Origin: Cyanobacteria bacterium UBA11370
GTDB lineage: Bacteria > Cyanobacteriota > Cyanobacteriia > Cyanobacteriales > Coleofasciculaceae
Direction of reading: 5' to 3'
Assembly (NCBI GenBank): GCA_003486645.1
Contig: DNGI01000190.1
Coordinates: 1 to 16,247 of the forward strand
DNA length: 16,247 nt
The notes under the pieces are model-generated. The model saw nothing but the letters and a program-made list of their open reading frames with translations. It was not told the DNA's origin and searched no databases. Both the position numbers and the translations under genes were made by a program. The stretch's first letter is position 1; each line of letters opens with the position of its first letter. This document shows positions 6,594 to 14,197 of the stretch, piece after piece.

Positions 6594-6973
6594 AATAATC
6601 CCCTACTCAACAGAGACACAATATACTGATTGAGACTCACATTTTCCCTGTCAGCATCCTGGGCTAAACGACGATGCAAAGATTTTGGCATCCGCAGGAG
6701 TAACTTACCACTGTAGGTATCCTCGGTGCTAGGTAAAGGAATCTCATCTCCAGCTTCATAAGCTGTCTCAATCCACAACTCCCGCGCCTCCTGAATGTTT
6801 GCGATCGCTTCATCCAACGTTTCACCTTGAGTCAGACATCCAGGCAAATCTTTAATCTGAGCCACATATCCTCCCTCTGGATCGGGATAAAGTGTTACTG
6901 GATACTGAAGATTCAAGTAATAGTCCAGTGGTTGCTTCTCAATCTGCTTGTTCTTCTGATTCAGTGTCATCAT
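6590..6973 (-). CDS. hicB: HicB-family antitoxin (127 aa), copy 1
   Basis: This is an intact HicB-type antitoxin. The N-terminal partly degenerate RNase H-like domain (about 17-83) has YPVTLYPDPEGGYVAQIKDLPGCLTQG and the helix ETLDEAIANIQEA. The C-terminal ribbon-helix-helix (about 89-127) reads KLLLRMPKSLHRRLA, then ADRENVSLNQYIVSLL. HicB binds HicA toxin and represses the operon through the C-terminal domain. The start used is the first of two adjacent ATGs (6973-6971), which lies inside the 3' end of the hicA remnant, as usual for overlapping hicA-hicB. Its stop overlaps the DUF4926 start. Because the associated hicA lacks its start, this antitoxin may be an orphan. A near copy lies at 7683-8035 and a 3' remnant at 14198-14271. 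Confidence 0.85.
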   Translation of the reverse strand: MMTLNQKNKQIEKQPLDYYLNLQYPVTLYPDPEGGYVAQIKDLPGCLTQGETLDEAIANIQEARELWIETAYEAGDEIPLPSTEDTYSGKLLLRMPKSLHRRLAQDADRENVSLNQYIVSLLSRGLL

Positions 6974-7027
6974 CGCTCCATTCTTCCAAGTTCAATAGTT
7001 CAACAATTTGCTGGACATAAATTCCCT
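6663..7027. repeat. Arm 1 of the duplicated hicA-hicB segment
   Basis: This segment of about 365 bp is repeated in direct orientation at 7723-8088, with uma2 between the arms. The block 6732-6871 is identical base for base to 7792-7931 (140 bp). The 78 bp to its left (6663-6740) carry about 9 differences and the about 20 bp just right of it carry about 5. Confidence 0.8.
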
Positions 7028-7124
7028 TAACTTTCTGTCCACCTTTTTTGGGTATCGTGATTTTTCTACCTTGCGAATCTCTAAAACTATGGTGGCTACC
7101 TTTAGACCTTTTCTCTTCAAAACC
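6939..7124 (-). pseudogene. HicA toxin fragment lacking its N-terminus (61 codons)
   Basis: The frame directly upstream of hicB reads GFEEKRSKGSHHSFRD, then GRKITIPKKGG, KGIYVQQIVELLNLEEW and an acidic tail to TGA (6941-6939). This is HicA-like: the GSHH motif contains the catalytic His, and the P-K-x-G-G strand follows. The usual N-terminal helix of about 15-18 residues and the start codon are absent. The frame begins exactly after the Uma2 stop codon (7130-7128) and is in the same frame as Uma2 with one Val codon between. The toxin was therefore truncated by the event that placed uma2 here. Without a start it should not be translated unless the Uma2 TGA is read through. The HicA call rests on GSHH and position before hicB. 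Confidence 0.72.
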
Positions 7125-7127
7125 AAC

Positions 7128-7670
7128 TCAAGCCAAAAGTCTCTCGACTGATACCTGAATATCTGGAAATGCTAACGGCACAATTGCTCCTTCTCGAATA
7201 ACCTGTTGTGTAGCGTACTGACCATTCTGAGGTTCTCGCAAGACAATCATTCGCCTAGCAGATAAATCCAATATCCAATACTCTTGAATTTCAGGAGATG
7301 CGTAGATAGAGGTTTTCAGGTCTAAGTCTTTTTTCAGGCTGGTCTTAGCCACCTCTACAACCCAAAAGATATCATCACGTCCAGGATGGCGATCGTTGTA
7401 TGCAGACTCTGGCAGTCGAACAATGGCGATATCCGGTTCGGGTTCGGAGTCAGGTAGAGTAATCGGTCCATTGAAACGAACATCAGCTTTTCCCGCCAGC
7501 AACTCCTCCAGGTATCTCGCGCCTCGCTTTGCCGTATTGTAATGAATCGGCGTTTCTGGACTCATTTCAACAATCTCACCCGCTAGTAACTCTACACGGC
7601 GATCGCGCAAAATCCCCGCTTCGATCATGCGGTGATAGTCATCCACAGACCATTTGGCTAGCGTCTTCAT
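7128..7670 (-). CDS. Uma2 family (DUF820) PD-(D/E)XK nuclease-like protein (180 aa)
   Basis: Uma2/DUF820 proteins are very numerous in cyanobacteria and have a restriction-endonuclease-like fold; their biological substrate is unknown. Visible motifs are WSVDDYHRMIEAGIL (7-21), RRVELLAGEIVEMSPE (24-39) with the first conserved Glu, EPDIAIV (78-84) with D80, and VVEVAKTSLKKDLDLK (104-119) with E106 and a downstream Lys, then YASPEIQEYWILDL. The catalytic set D80-E106-K is present, so the protein looks intact. GGAGCG immediately precedes the ATG (7670-7668). It lies 12 bp after the stop of the damaged hicB copy, and its own stop abuts the headless hicA fragment, so it sits between the two arms of the hicAB duplication. 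Confidence 0.88.
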   Translation of the reverse strand: MKTLAKWSVDDYHRMIEAGILRDRRVELLAGEIVEMSPETPIHYNTAKRGARYLEELLAGKADVRFNGPITLPDSEPEPDIAIVRLPESAYNDRHPGRDDIFWVVEVAKTSLKKDLDLKTSIYASPEIQEYWILDLSARRMIVLREPQNGQYATQQVIREGAIVPLAFPDIQVSVERLLA

Positions 7671-7682
7671 CGCTCCAATCGC

Positions 7683-8035
7683 TCATTCTTCTTGCTCCGA
7701 TTGACTCAATTCTATCTTTTCAGCTAAACGACGATGTAAAGATTTAGGCATCCGCAAGAGTAGCTTACCGCTGTAGGTATCATCAGTACTGGGTAAAGGA
7801 ATCTCATCTCCAGCTTCATAAGCTGTCTCAATCCACAACTCCCGCGCCTCCTGAATGTTTGCGATCGCTTCATCCAACGTTTCACCTTGAGTCAGACATC
7901 CAGGCAAATCTTTAATCTGAGCCACATATCCCCCCTCGGAATCAGGGTAAAGTGTTACTGGATACTGAAGATTCAAATAATAGTCCAATGGCTCTGCTTC
8001 TCAATCTGCTTGTTCTTCTGATTCAGTGTCGTCAT
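7683..8035 (-). pseudogene. HicB copy 2, frameshifted and lacking the C-terminal domain
   Basis: This is a damaged duplicate of the hicB at 6590-6973. The original start is still an ATG (8035-8033). Two extra bases near 7989-7994 (relative to copy 1) shift the frame, so translation from it ends after about 20 codons. A TTG-started frame from 7988 restores the sense from DYYLNLQYPVTLYPDSEGG to MPKSLHRRLAEK. There the match to copy 1 stops abruptly at GCTAAACGAC (7723-7732, plus strand), and a 10-residue foreign tail (IELSQSEQEE) replaces the ribbon-helix-helix. Without that domain it could still bind a HicA but could not act as the usual DNA-binding repressor. Confidence 0.75.
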
Positions 8036-8088
8036 CGCTCCATTCTTCCAAGTTCAATAGTTCAACAATTTGCTGGACATAAATTCCC
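7723..8088. repeat. Arm 2 of the duplicated hicA-hicB segment
   Basis: This is the direct-orientation partner of 6663-7027. It starts at GCTAAACGACG and ends after AAATTCCCT. It contains the two-base insertion that breaks hicB copy 2. The offset of the identical core to arm 1 is 1060 bp. Confidence 0.8.
8001..8088 (-). pseudogene. HicA 3' fragment, copy 2
   Basis: The frame reads GIYVQQIVELLNLEEW, then SDDDTESEEQAD and TGA (8003-8001). It matches the last 28 codons of the hicA fragment at 6939-7124 with essentially identical DNA (one clear substitution, at the hicB start region). Similarity ends at about 8088 after AAATTCCCT, and an in-frame TGA follows a few codons further upstream, so only the tail of the toxin remains. 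It marks the right end of the duplicated segment, just before the glycosyltransferase gene. Confidence 0.72.
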
Positions 8089-8101
8089 TGGAAAACTCAG
8101 T

Positions 8102-9667
8102 CTAATCATCTAAACGATAGATGTAATAGAAAGGAGTGTCTTTAAACAAACTATATTTTTTGTCGAATTCCTTAAACGCTTCCGAGAAAGATTTCGTTGA
8201 ACGCTTAGTAAAGTTACCGAGCGATTCGTACTTTTTATAGAACAAGTAACTACCGGGTTTACATTCAGGAACGAATTTAAATTGTTTTTTAGTAATGTAT
8301 CGATCCGTATATTCATAAATTCTGATATTGCGATATCTTGCAATTGGATCGCAGATTATAGATTTCTCTGGTACTTGATTGAGCATATGAGCTATATCCG
8401 ATGTGTTAGCAAGTCTAGGCATACCTGACCTAGCACTTACATAATTATAGTGGTACTTAATATTTATTAACATTGAGAGGATAATGCCCAATAAAATTAA
8501 ACCGATGAAGACTTTATCTAATTTTTTAGCAAAATTTAGATAAGCTAAACTACAACTAGTCAAAACGATTGGAGCGAGATAAATTAAAACTTTATAAAAA
8601 ACAGGATTGTAAGTTATATCTAGATTGGTTGAAGAATAAGCATATAAAAATACTATCCACGTTGCGAGGAATAATCCTAAAATAGTCTTATTTCCTTTAA
8701 ATTTAATCAGCCCTAGAACTAATACAATAAATAAAAAAGCGATAGAAACAGCGATAATTAGGGACGAATAACTTATAAAATAAACATCTTTTCCTAAATC
8801 TAAATACCCCCTTGATGCTTGATCAAGCCGTTGTAAAAACGTTACAGCATGACCTTTTTTGGAACTCGCATCAATGACCAAAGAAATAATCGTTCTAGTA
8901 TTTATCCAAGATCGCCCCACTTCACCTATCCAATAGGGTGTAAGAACTAAGAGTGCTGAAACTATTGCGACACCAGATAAGAACCATCTTTTTATTCGTT
9001 TAGGATTTCTACAAATATAGAATACGAGAGTGCAAATAAAAATTACTGGCATCACAAACAATGCTGAGAAGTGTAAGCTTACTAGAATAGCTAAACATAT
9101 CCCATAAGCTATCCAGGATAAAATTTCCACACGAGGAGATAGCTTCCCTTCTAACTGATAAGTGTAAAGTAAGATAAAACAAAGCATAAAAAATGGGATA
9201 GATACTGGATTCCCAGCCAAACTATCTCCTGTACTAAAGACAATATTCCTAAATAAAAAACTATACCAAATTCCTGCCAACGCTGCTATGATATATCGTT
9301 TTTGTGAGTTGATATTTTCGATTAATTTATAGACAACAATACTCAATAGAGGAATGGATAGAAACGTAAAAAAAGCATTGGGTATAGCTTGAGAAGATAA
9401 GTCATGTGTAAAGACAGTAAAAGGAAAGACTAAATAATAGTAGAGTGGCGGTAAATAGATTTCTCCACTCAGTCCCGACCACGCTGCGGGTCCTGGTCCC
9501 AGGGTAGGGGGTGAACCTTCCCATGTTCCCATTACTCTATAGGCATCATTGATCTGATCGCCACTAAAGTTAGTAAAATATAAGACAACAAATACTCGAA
9601 TTAACAAGCCAAAAACTAGGGATACTGCTATAAATATCGTTCCAAGACTTTTTAGGTTTTTATACAT
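8102..9667 (-). CDS. Polytopic membrane glycosyltransferase, GT-C type (521 aa)
   Basis: This integral membrane protein has roughly ten to twelve hydrophobic spans: the first at about 10-32, several between 80 and 260, more at about 305-415, then a soluble C-terminal part (about 420-521). After the first span comes FSGDQINDAY (34-43), where D37 matches the catalytic Asp of the first extracytoplasmic loop in GT-C enzymes. Further on is IYLPPLYYYL (about 70-79), similar to the (H)PPLYYYL motif of the PMT_2/ArnT-like group. Such enzymes move a sugar from a lipid-phosphate carrier to an acceptor outside the membrane; the substrate cannot be told. The ATG is preceded by an AT-rich leader (9668-9680). 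The gene is strikingly AT-rich beside glgX, which suggests a separate origin. No other polysaccharide gene is in view. The fold class is fairly sure, the exact family less so. Confidence 0.72.
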   Translation of the reverse strand: MYKNLKSLGTIFIAVSLVFGLLIRVFVVLYFTNFSGDQINDAYRVMGTWEGSPPTLGPGPAAWSGLSGEIYLPPLYYYLVFPFTVFTHDLSSQAIPNAFFTFLSIPLLSIVVYKLIENINSQKRYIIAALAGIWYSFLFRNIVFSTGDSLAGNPVSIPFFMLCFILLYTYQLEGKLSPRVEILSWIAYGICLAILVSLHFSALFVMPVIFICTLVFYICRNPKRIKRWFLSGVAIVSALLVLTPYWIGEVGRSWINTRTIISLVIDASSKKGHAVTFLQRLDQASRGYLDLGKDVYFISYSSLIIAVSIAFLFIVLVLGLIKFKGNKTILGLFLATWIVFLYAYSSTNLDITYNPVFYKVLIYLAPIVLTSCSLAYLNFAKKLDKVFIGLILLGIILSMLINIKYHYNYVSARSGMPRLANTSDIAHMLNQVPEKSIICDPIARYRNIRIYEYTDRYITKKQFKFVPECKPGSYLFYKKYESLGNFTKRSTKSFSEAFKEFDKKYSLFKDTPFYYIYRLDD

Positions 9668-10007
9668 TATTTATAATAATTCCTTCAATAAACATAGTAG
9701 AAAGGCGAAATTTGATATAGATTGAGGGGATGAAATTTAAGGTTATATCAGGTAGATGTTTGAATTTCGCTACCGTCTACCTAACCTACGATTATTCTTA
9801 ACTGAGGGGTATGAAACACTAACCAGTATCTCTCCTGGCTTTTATTAACTTCAGACATTAAAATTACCCTAGAGTACCACAACCCAATTGTCAAAAAAAC
9901 TTCAAAAAATATTACAAAAGCCCTCAAACTGAGATCTGCCTTGAAAGTCAGGTCGGGGGTATGGGGTGCAGGGGAAAGAAAATCCTGACTTTTGATCCCT
10001 AACACTT
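9668..10007. other. Intergenic region between glgX and the glycosyltransferase
   Basis: These 340 bp contain an inverted repeat (9750-9782) and a short G-rich run near 9951-9975. A GTG-started 76-codon minus frame (10011-9781) overlaps the glgX stop, but it lacks a ribosome binding site and family resemblance, so I do not count it as a gene. The promoter of the glycosyltransferase presumably lies at the low-coordinate end. Confidence 0.5.
9741..9786. other. Inverted repeat / potential hairpin
   Basis: AGGTAGATG (9750-9758) pairs with CGTCTACCT (9774-9782), nine pairs with one G-T wobble and a 15-base loop. GGTT (9741-9744) and AACC (9783-9786) can extend it past a five-base bulge. There is no T-run after it on either strand, so it is not a classical terminator; it may process or protect the glgX 3' end, or regulate the downstream gene. 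Confidence 0.4.
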
Positions 10008-12131
10008 TCACCGCCTCTGCAATACCACAACTGATCGCGCCTCTACAGGTATGGGTTTATCGCCTTTATAACAAATCTCTACTTCCACAAAACGAGGCTG
10101 ATTCGTATCAATGACAACCCGCCACTCTCGATGTTGTAATCCAGACGGAATTAAAAACTCAACCGGATCATGATGAGCATTAAAAAACAGGAGAAAACTA
10201 TCATCCATAATCCGTTCTCCCCGTTCTCCTCGCGTGGCAATTTCTTCACCATTCAAAAAGATACCAATAGCCTTAGTAAATCCATCATGCCATTGTGCTT
10301 CAGTCATCTCACCGCCATCAGGGTTAAACCAAGCGATATCATGCACGCCAGAACCATGAATTGCTCGACCTTGAAACCACTTACGCTGTTGAAAAATGGG
10401 ATGCTGACGACGGAAATAAATCAATTGACGGGTAAAGTTTAATAGGGCAGCATTTCCCTCGGCTAAATCCCAATCAAACCAAGAAATTTCATTATCTTGA
10501 CAATAGGGATTATTATTACCCTGTTGCGATCGCCCCAGTTCATCCCCACCCAAAATCATCGGCACACCTTGGGATAGCATCAAAGTTACTAAAAAATTCC
10601 GTCGCTGACGATTCCGTAATTCCAATATCTCTGGATCATCAGTTGGCCCTTCTACCCCACAATTCCAGGAACGGTTATAACTTTCCCCATCTCGGTTATC
10701 TTCTCCATTCTCTTCATTATGTTTTTCGTTATAACTCACTAAATCATTGAGGGGAAAACCATCATGAGCGGTGATAAAATTAATACTGGCATGGGGTCGT
10801 CGTCCGTTGAGTTCATAGAGGTCTGAACTGCCTGTAAATCGATAGGCAAATTCGGCTAAAGTACTATCTGCGCCCCGCCATAAATCCCGAATTGTATCTC
10901 GATATTTCCCATTCCATTCTGACCACAATAGGGGGAATTTTCCGACTTGATAGCCTCCTTGTCCTACATCCCAAGGTTCAGCAATCAGTTTCACATCCGA
11001 TATCACTGGGTCTTGATGAATAATATCAAAAAACGCCGCTAAACTATCCACTTCATACAATTCTCTTGCCAGTGCGGATGCCAAATCGAAGCGAAACCCA
11101 TCAACGTGCATCTCTAACACCCAATACCGCAAACTATCCATAATTAACTTTAAAACTTGGGGATGGCGCACATTAAGAGAATTGCCACAACCCGTAAAGT
11201 CCATGTAATAGCGAGGGTTATCTTCAACTAATCGGTAATAAGCACAATTATCAATACCGCGTAACGAAATCGTGGGGCCAAGGTGATTCCCCTCTCCCGT
11301 ATGGTTGTACACTACATCTAGAACCACCTCAATCCCAGCAGCATGAAGCGCCTTAACCATCTGCTTGAATTCAGTCACTTGTTGCCCTTGAGTGCCACTG
11401 GCGCTATAGCTGGCATGAGGCGCTAAATAGGCAAGGGAATCATAACCCCAGTAATTTGTCAAGCCTGTTTTTACTAAATGACCGGGACAGGTGAGGAAGT
11501 GATGGACAGGCAGTAATTCTACAGCAGTGATACCCAGAGATTGAAGATAAGCGATCGCCGCCGGATGCGCTAGTCCCGCATAAGTACCACGCAAGGATTC
11601 GGGGATATCGGGATGAAGTTTGGTAAAGCCCTTGACATGAGTTTCGTAGATAATAGTTTCGTGGGCGGGAGTGCGTAACAGTTGGTCATCACCCCAGTCA
11701 AAGGACTCATCGATCACAACCGCTTTCGGAATCAGAAGGGCATCATCCAAATCTGAGAAACTCAAGTCTAGGTCTGGATCATCGCTAGAATAACCATAAA
11801 TTTCTGCACCGTACTGAATATCGCCATCCAGCGCTTTAGCATAAGGATCAATTAGGAGTTTATTCGGGTTAAAGCGATGGCCTTCTTGGGGAGTATAAGG
11901 GCCATGAACTCGGAAACCGTAGCGTTGACCAACTCCGACTCCGGGTAAATACCCATGCCAAACGAAGTTGTTAACTTCTGTTAAAGGTAAGCGTATTTCC
12001 CGATCCTGTTTATCAAACAAACAAAGTTCAACCGCCGTCGCATTTTCACTGAACAGGGCGAAGTTTGTGCCTTTACCATCCCAGCTTGCCCCTAGGGGAT
12101 AGGGTTTACCAGGCCAAACAGGTACGTACAT
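10008..12131 (-). CDS. glgX: Glycogen debranching enzyme GlgX / isoamylase-type (707 aa)
   Basis: This GH13 enzyme hydrolyses alpha-1,6 branches of glycogen (phosphorylase-limit dextrin type). Numbering below is from a TTG five codons upstream; subtract 5 for the ATG start. Order: N-terminal CBM48 (about 10-150, with PLGASWDGKGTNFALFS), then the catalytic barrel with DVVYNHT (277-283), HVDGFRFDLA (347-356; nucleophile D354), LIAEPWD (387-393; acid/base E390) and TAHDG (459-463; D462), then a C-terminal beta domain. All catalytic residues are present and the length is normal. I start it at the ATG 12131-12129, because GGGAG lies 8 bases upstream and the protein then begins MYVPVWPGKPYPLG. The upstream TTG at 12146 is less likely. 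The gene diverges from moeA with no functional link. It is probably monocistronic, as the next gene is 340 bp away. Confidence 0.96.
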   Translation of the reverse strand: MYVPVWPGKPYPLGASWDGKGTNFALFSENATAVELCLFDKQDREIRLPLTEVNNFVWHGYLPGVGVGQRYGFRVHGPYTPQEGHRFNPNKLLIDPYAKALDGDIQYGAEIYGYSSDDPDLDLSFSDLDDALLIPKAVVIDESFDWGDDQLLRTPAHETIIYETHVKGFTKLHPDIPESLRGTYAGLAHPAAIAYLQSLGITAVELLPVHHFLTCPGHLVKTGLTNYWGYDSLAYLAPHASYSASGTQGQQVTEFKQMVKALHAAGIEVVLDVVYNHTGEGNHLGPTISLRGIDNCAYYRLVEDNPRYYMDFTGCGNSLNVRHPQVLKLIMDSLRYWVLEMHVDGFRFDLASALARELYEVDSLAAFFDIIHQDPVISDVKLIAEPWDVGQGGYQVGKFPLLWSEWNGKYRDTIRDLWRGADSTLAEFAYRFTGSSDLYELNGRRPHASINFITAHDGFPLNDLVSYNEKHNEENGEDNRDGESYNRSWNCGVEGPTDDPEILELRNRQRRNFLVTLMLSQGVPMILGGDELGRSQQGNNNPYCQDNEISWFDWDLAEGNAALLNFTRQLIYFRRQHPIFQQRKWFQGRAIHGSGVHDIAWFNPDGGEMTEAQWHDGFTKAIGIFLNGEEIATRGERGERIMDDSFLLFFNAHHDPVEFLIPSGLQHREWRVVIDTNQPRFVEVEICYKGDKPIPVEARSVVVLQRR

Positions 12132-12139
12132 ACTTAAAT

Positions 12140-12144
12140 CTCCC
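12140..12144 (-). promoter_or_regulatory. Shine-Dalgarno sequence of glgX
   Basis: GGGAG on the minus strand, 8 bases before the ATG at 12131. Its spacing decides for that ATG over the TTG at 12146, which would place the Shine-Dalgarno sequence inside the coding region. Confidence 0.6.
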
Positions 12145-12250
12145 AATCTATCCTTTTATATAAAGTAATAACCTAATAACCTAAGTTGCTAGTTATCGTG
12201 AATCGACAGGTCATCATATCATCTTCGGCTGAATACCCATAATTCAAATA

Positions 12251-12287
12251 GATAGGGGGATGGGGAGATGGGGAGATGGGGAGAGGT
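12251..12287. repeat. G-rich tandem octamer run
   Basis: This is a run of GGGGAGAT-like octamers on the plus strand (GGGGGA, then TGGGGAGA repeated). At least four G4 tracts with short spacers could fold as a G-quadruplex. It sits in the glgX-moeA divergent spacer. A similar tract occurs at 16185-16240. Confidence 0.7.
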
Positions 12288-12342
12288 TTTATTGCGGCTA
12301 ATTAACCGGACATGATATCACTCATGGCTTTTGGACAATGAA

Positions 12343-12380
12343 CAATTAGCAATTAGCAATTAGCAATTAGCAATTAGCAA
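12343..12380. repeat. Heptanucleotide tandem repeat (CAATTAG x5)
   Basis: Five perfect copies of CAATTAG plus CAA, ending at the Shine-Dalgarno-like AAGGAG before moeA. It is of the short tandemly repeated repetitive (STRR) kind known from filamentous cyanobacteria. The copy number is likely to vary, which would change the spacing of the moeA promoter or leader. Confidence 0.85.
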
Positions 12381-12397
12381 AGGAGAAATCAACGGTA

Positions 12398-13645
12398 ATG
12401 CTGCCAGTTCAACAAGCTGAATCAATTATTTTAGATCTCGCTCAACCTTTGGATAAAGAGTTAGACATTGAGGTTATAGACTTATTATCTGCCACAGGTC
12501 GTATTCTGGCTGCTCCTGTCACCAGTCAATTGGATTTTCCTCACTGGGATAATTCGGCGATGGATGGCTATGCTGTCTTATATACGGATGTTCAGGCTTG
12601 TAGCGAAGAACAACCTGCCATTTTAGACATTATTGAAGAAATTCCGGCTGGCTATCAACCCCAAAAAACGATTCAATCCGGGCAAGCTGCTCGTATTTTA
12701 ACAGGTGCTTGTATGCCTGGGGGTGCTGATACGGTAGTGATGCAAGAACATACCAAGCGCGAGGGGAACCAAGTTTTAATTTTACAAGCGCCCAAACCCC
12801 AAGCCTTTGTCCGTCATCGTGCATCCTATTATCAGGCAGGAATGCCTCTGTTGTATCCAGGAATTCAACTGACTGCGCCAGAAATTGCCGTATTAGCTGC
12901 TGCACAATGTACTCAACTTACTGTTTATCGCCGTCCAAAAGTTGCTATTTTATCGACAGGCGATGAACTTGTTACCCCCGATCAACCCTTGCAACCCGGT
13001 CAGATTGTAGACTCTAATCAATATGCTCTTACTGCCTTTGTCACCCTTTCGGGTGCAGTGCCTCTACCACTAGGAATTGTACCCGATGAACCTGAAGCAC
13101 TGGAGAAAGCGATCGCCTCCGCTATTGCCTCAGCCGATATTGTTCTTTCTACAGGTGGCGTTTCGGTGGGAGATTATGATTATGTCGATCGCATCTTAGA
13201 AGAACTCGGTGCCCAAATTCACATTCGTTCAGTTGCCGTTAAACCCGGTAAACCGCTAAGGGTTGCTACTTTTCCACGAGAATCAGGACATCAAGTTTTA
13301 TATTTTGGTTTACCTGGAAATCCAGTATCAGCGTTAGTAAGTTGTTGGCGATTTGTACAACCTGCTTTGAAGAAGCTTTCGGGTTTACCCCAAGAGGTTT
13401 GGCAACCCAAGTTTGTGCAGGCGATCGCACGTCATAACCTAAAATCTGATGGACGGCGGGAAAGTTATCTGTGGGGTCAGTTACGTTTAGTTGAGGGTAG
13501 TTATGAATTCCATCTATCTGGCGGAAGTCATAGTTCTGGCAACTTAATTAATTTAGCACAAACTACGGGGTTAGCGGTTGTACCTGTGGGTCAAACCTTC
13601 ATTCCATCCGGCGAACTCGTTCAAGTATTAGTTGTTGGTTGTTAG
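12398..13645 (+). CDS. moeA: Molybdopterin molybdenumtransferase MoeA (415 aa)
   Basis: MoeA inserts molybdenum into adenylated molybdopterin, the last step of molybdenum cofactor synthesis in the cytoplasm. Cyanobacteria need the cofactor mainly for nitrate reductase. Visible motifs in order: DNSAMDGYA (51-59), the domain with RILTGACMPGGADTVVMQE (99-117), the MoCF-binding fold with ILSTGDEL (184-191), STGGVSVGDYD (251-261, with the conserved Asp), VKPGKPL (281-287) and FGLPGNPVSALV (303-314), and the C-terminal beta domain (about 335-415). The length is usual. AAGGAG lies 13 bases before the ATG, a slightly long spacing, directly after the heptamer repeats. It is the first gene of a plus-strand pair with the DUF29 gene; no moaA-E gene is in view. 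Confidence 0.96.
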   Translation: MLPVQQAESIILDLAQPLDKELDIEVIDLLSATGRILAAPVTSQLDFPHWDNSAMDGYAVLYTDVQACSEEQPAILDIIEEIPAGYQPQKTIQSGQAARILTGACMPGGADTVVMQEHTKREGNQVLILQAPKPQAFVRHRASYYQAGMPLLYPGIQLTAPEIAVLAAAQCTQLTVYRRPKVAILSTGDELVTPDQPLQPGQIVDSNQYALTAFVTLSGAVPLPLGIVPDEPEALEKAIASAIASADIVLSTGGVSVGDYDYVDRILEELGAQIHIRSVAVKPGKPLRVATFPRESGHQVLYFGLPGNPVSALVSCWRFVQPALKKLSGLPQEVWQPKFVQAIARHNLKSDGRRESYLWGQLRLVEGSYEFHLSGGSHSSGNLINLAQTTGLAVVPVGQTFIPSGELVQVLVVGC

Positions 13646-13690
13646 TTGAGCGACCCTAAGTCTGATATAAATTTACAACTAGTGATAAAA

Positions 13691-14146
13691 ATGCACACAT
13701 TTCACCTCTATGAAACCGATTTTTATAGCTGGACTCAACAGCAGATTAATTGGCTCAAGACTCAGGATTGGAATCAAGTGGATACGGTTAACTTAATTGA
13801 GGAAATTGAAGCATTGGGTAGGAAAGAACGACAAGAGTTGAGGAATCAATTGGGAGTATTATTAGGACATCTCCTGAAGTGGCAATTTCAACCTGATAAA
13901 CGTAGTAATAGCTGGTTAGGTACAATTCGAGAACAACGAGTTCAGATTAGGTTACTTTTACAGGATAGCCCTAGTTTAAAACCCTATCTAGAAGAGGTTT
14001 TTTTTGCTGCTTACGAACTCGGTTTAGCGTTAGCAATTCGAGAGACTCAGTTGGGTGAAGACCTTTTTCCTGAAGAATGTCCTTATAATCCTGAACAAGT
14101 TATGAATTCTGAATTCCTACCAGAATCGAATCAGGTTGATGGTTAA
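13691..14146 (+). CDS. DUF29 family protein (151 aa)
   Basis: DUF29 proteins are abundant in cyanobacteria and have no established function. The motifs are clear: LYETDFYSWT (6-15), VDTVNLIEEIEALGRKERQEL (30-50), LLGHLLKWQFQPDKRSNSW (53-71), TIREQR, SPSLKPY (88-94) and LFPEECPY (near 127-134). It is soluble and helical. I start it at the ATG at 13691, because family members begin just before YETDFYxWT. The same frame is open from a TTG right after the moeA stop (13646), which would add 15 unusual residues, so that start is less likely. It is 45 bp downstream of moeA on the same strand and may be co-transcribed, but no functional link is known. No strong Shine-Dalgarno is seen. Confidence 0.88.
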   Translation: MHTFHLYETDFYSWTQQQINWLKTQDWNQVDTVNLIEEIEALGRKERQELRNQLGVLLGHLLKWQFQPDKRSNSWLGTIREQRVQIRLLLQDSPSLKPYLEEVFFAAYELGLALAIRETQLGEDLFPEECPYNPEQVMNSEFLPESNQVDG

Positions 14147-14151
14147 GGGGA

Positions 14152-14197
14152 GCGATCGCTCTTTAGTTGAACCAACGATATCCGAAACCAAGTTCCG
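14152..14197 (+). repeat. Dispersed repeat, copy E (5' half)
   Basis: This copy starts GCGATCGCTCTTTAGTTGAACC, then CAACGATATCCGAAACCAAG and TTCCGC. It keeps the SETKFR codons but has ACG where copies C and D have ATG, so the mini-frame lacks its start. It ends where the hicB remnant begins (14198). Confidence 0.65.

Noticed and set aside
6663..8088. Uma2 flanked by direct repeats, considered as a composite mobile element
   Set aside because: The arms are hicAB gene pieces, without transposase, terminal inverted repeats or target-site duplications.
6324..8100. Possible retron (reverse transcriptase plus ncRNA) linked to the PtuAB pair
   Set aside because: No reverse transcriptase motif (such as YxDD) or structured RNA is seen; upstream genes are hicB, Uma2 and remnants.
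9781..10011. GTG-started minus frame of 76 codons overlapping the glgX stop, with one hydrophobic stretch
   Set aside because: No ribosome binding site, no family resemblance, composition like the surrounding spacer; it is probably chance.
12343..12380. Short direct repeats that might suggest a CRISPR array
   Set aside because: The units are 7 bp with no spacers between them; this is a tandem heptamer repeat and no cas gene is near.
13646..13690. Longer start (TTG) for the DUF29 gene directly after the moeA stop
   Set aside because: Family members begin close to YETDFYxWT; the extra 15 residues look like spacer translated by chance.
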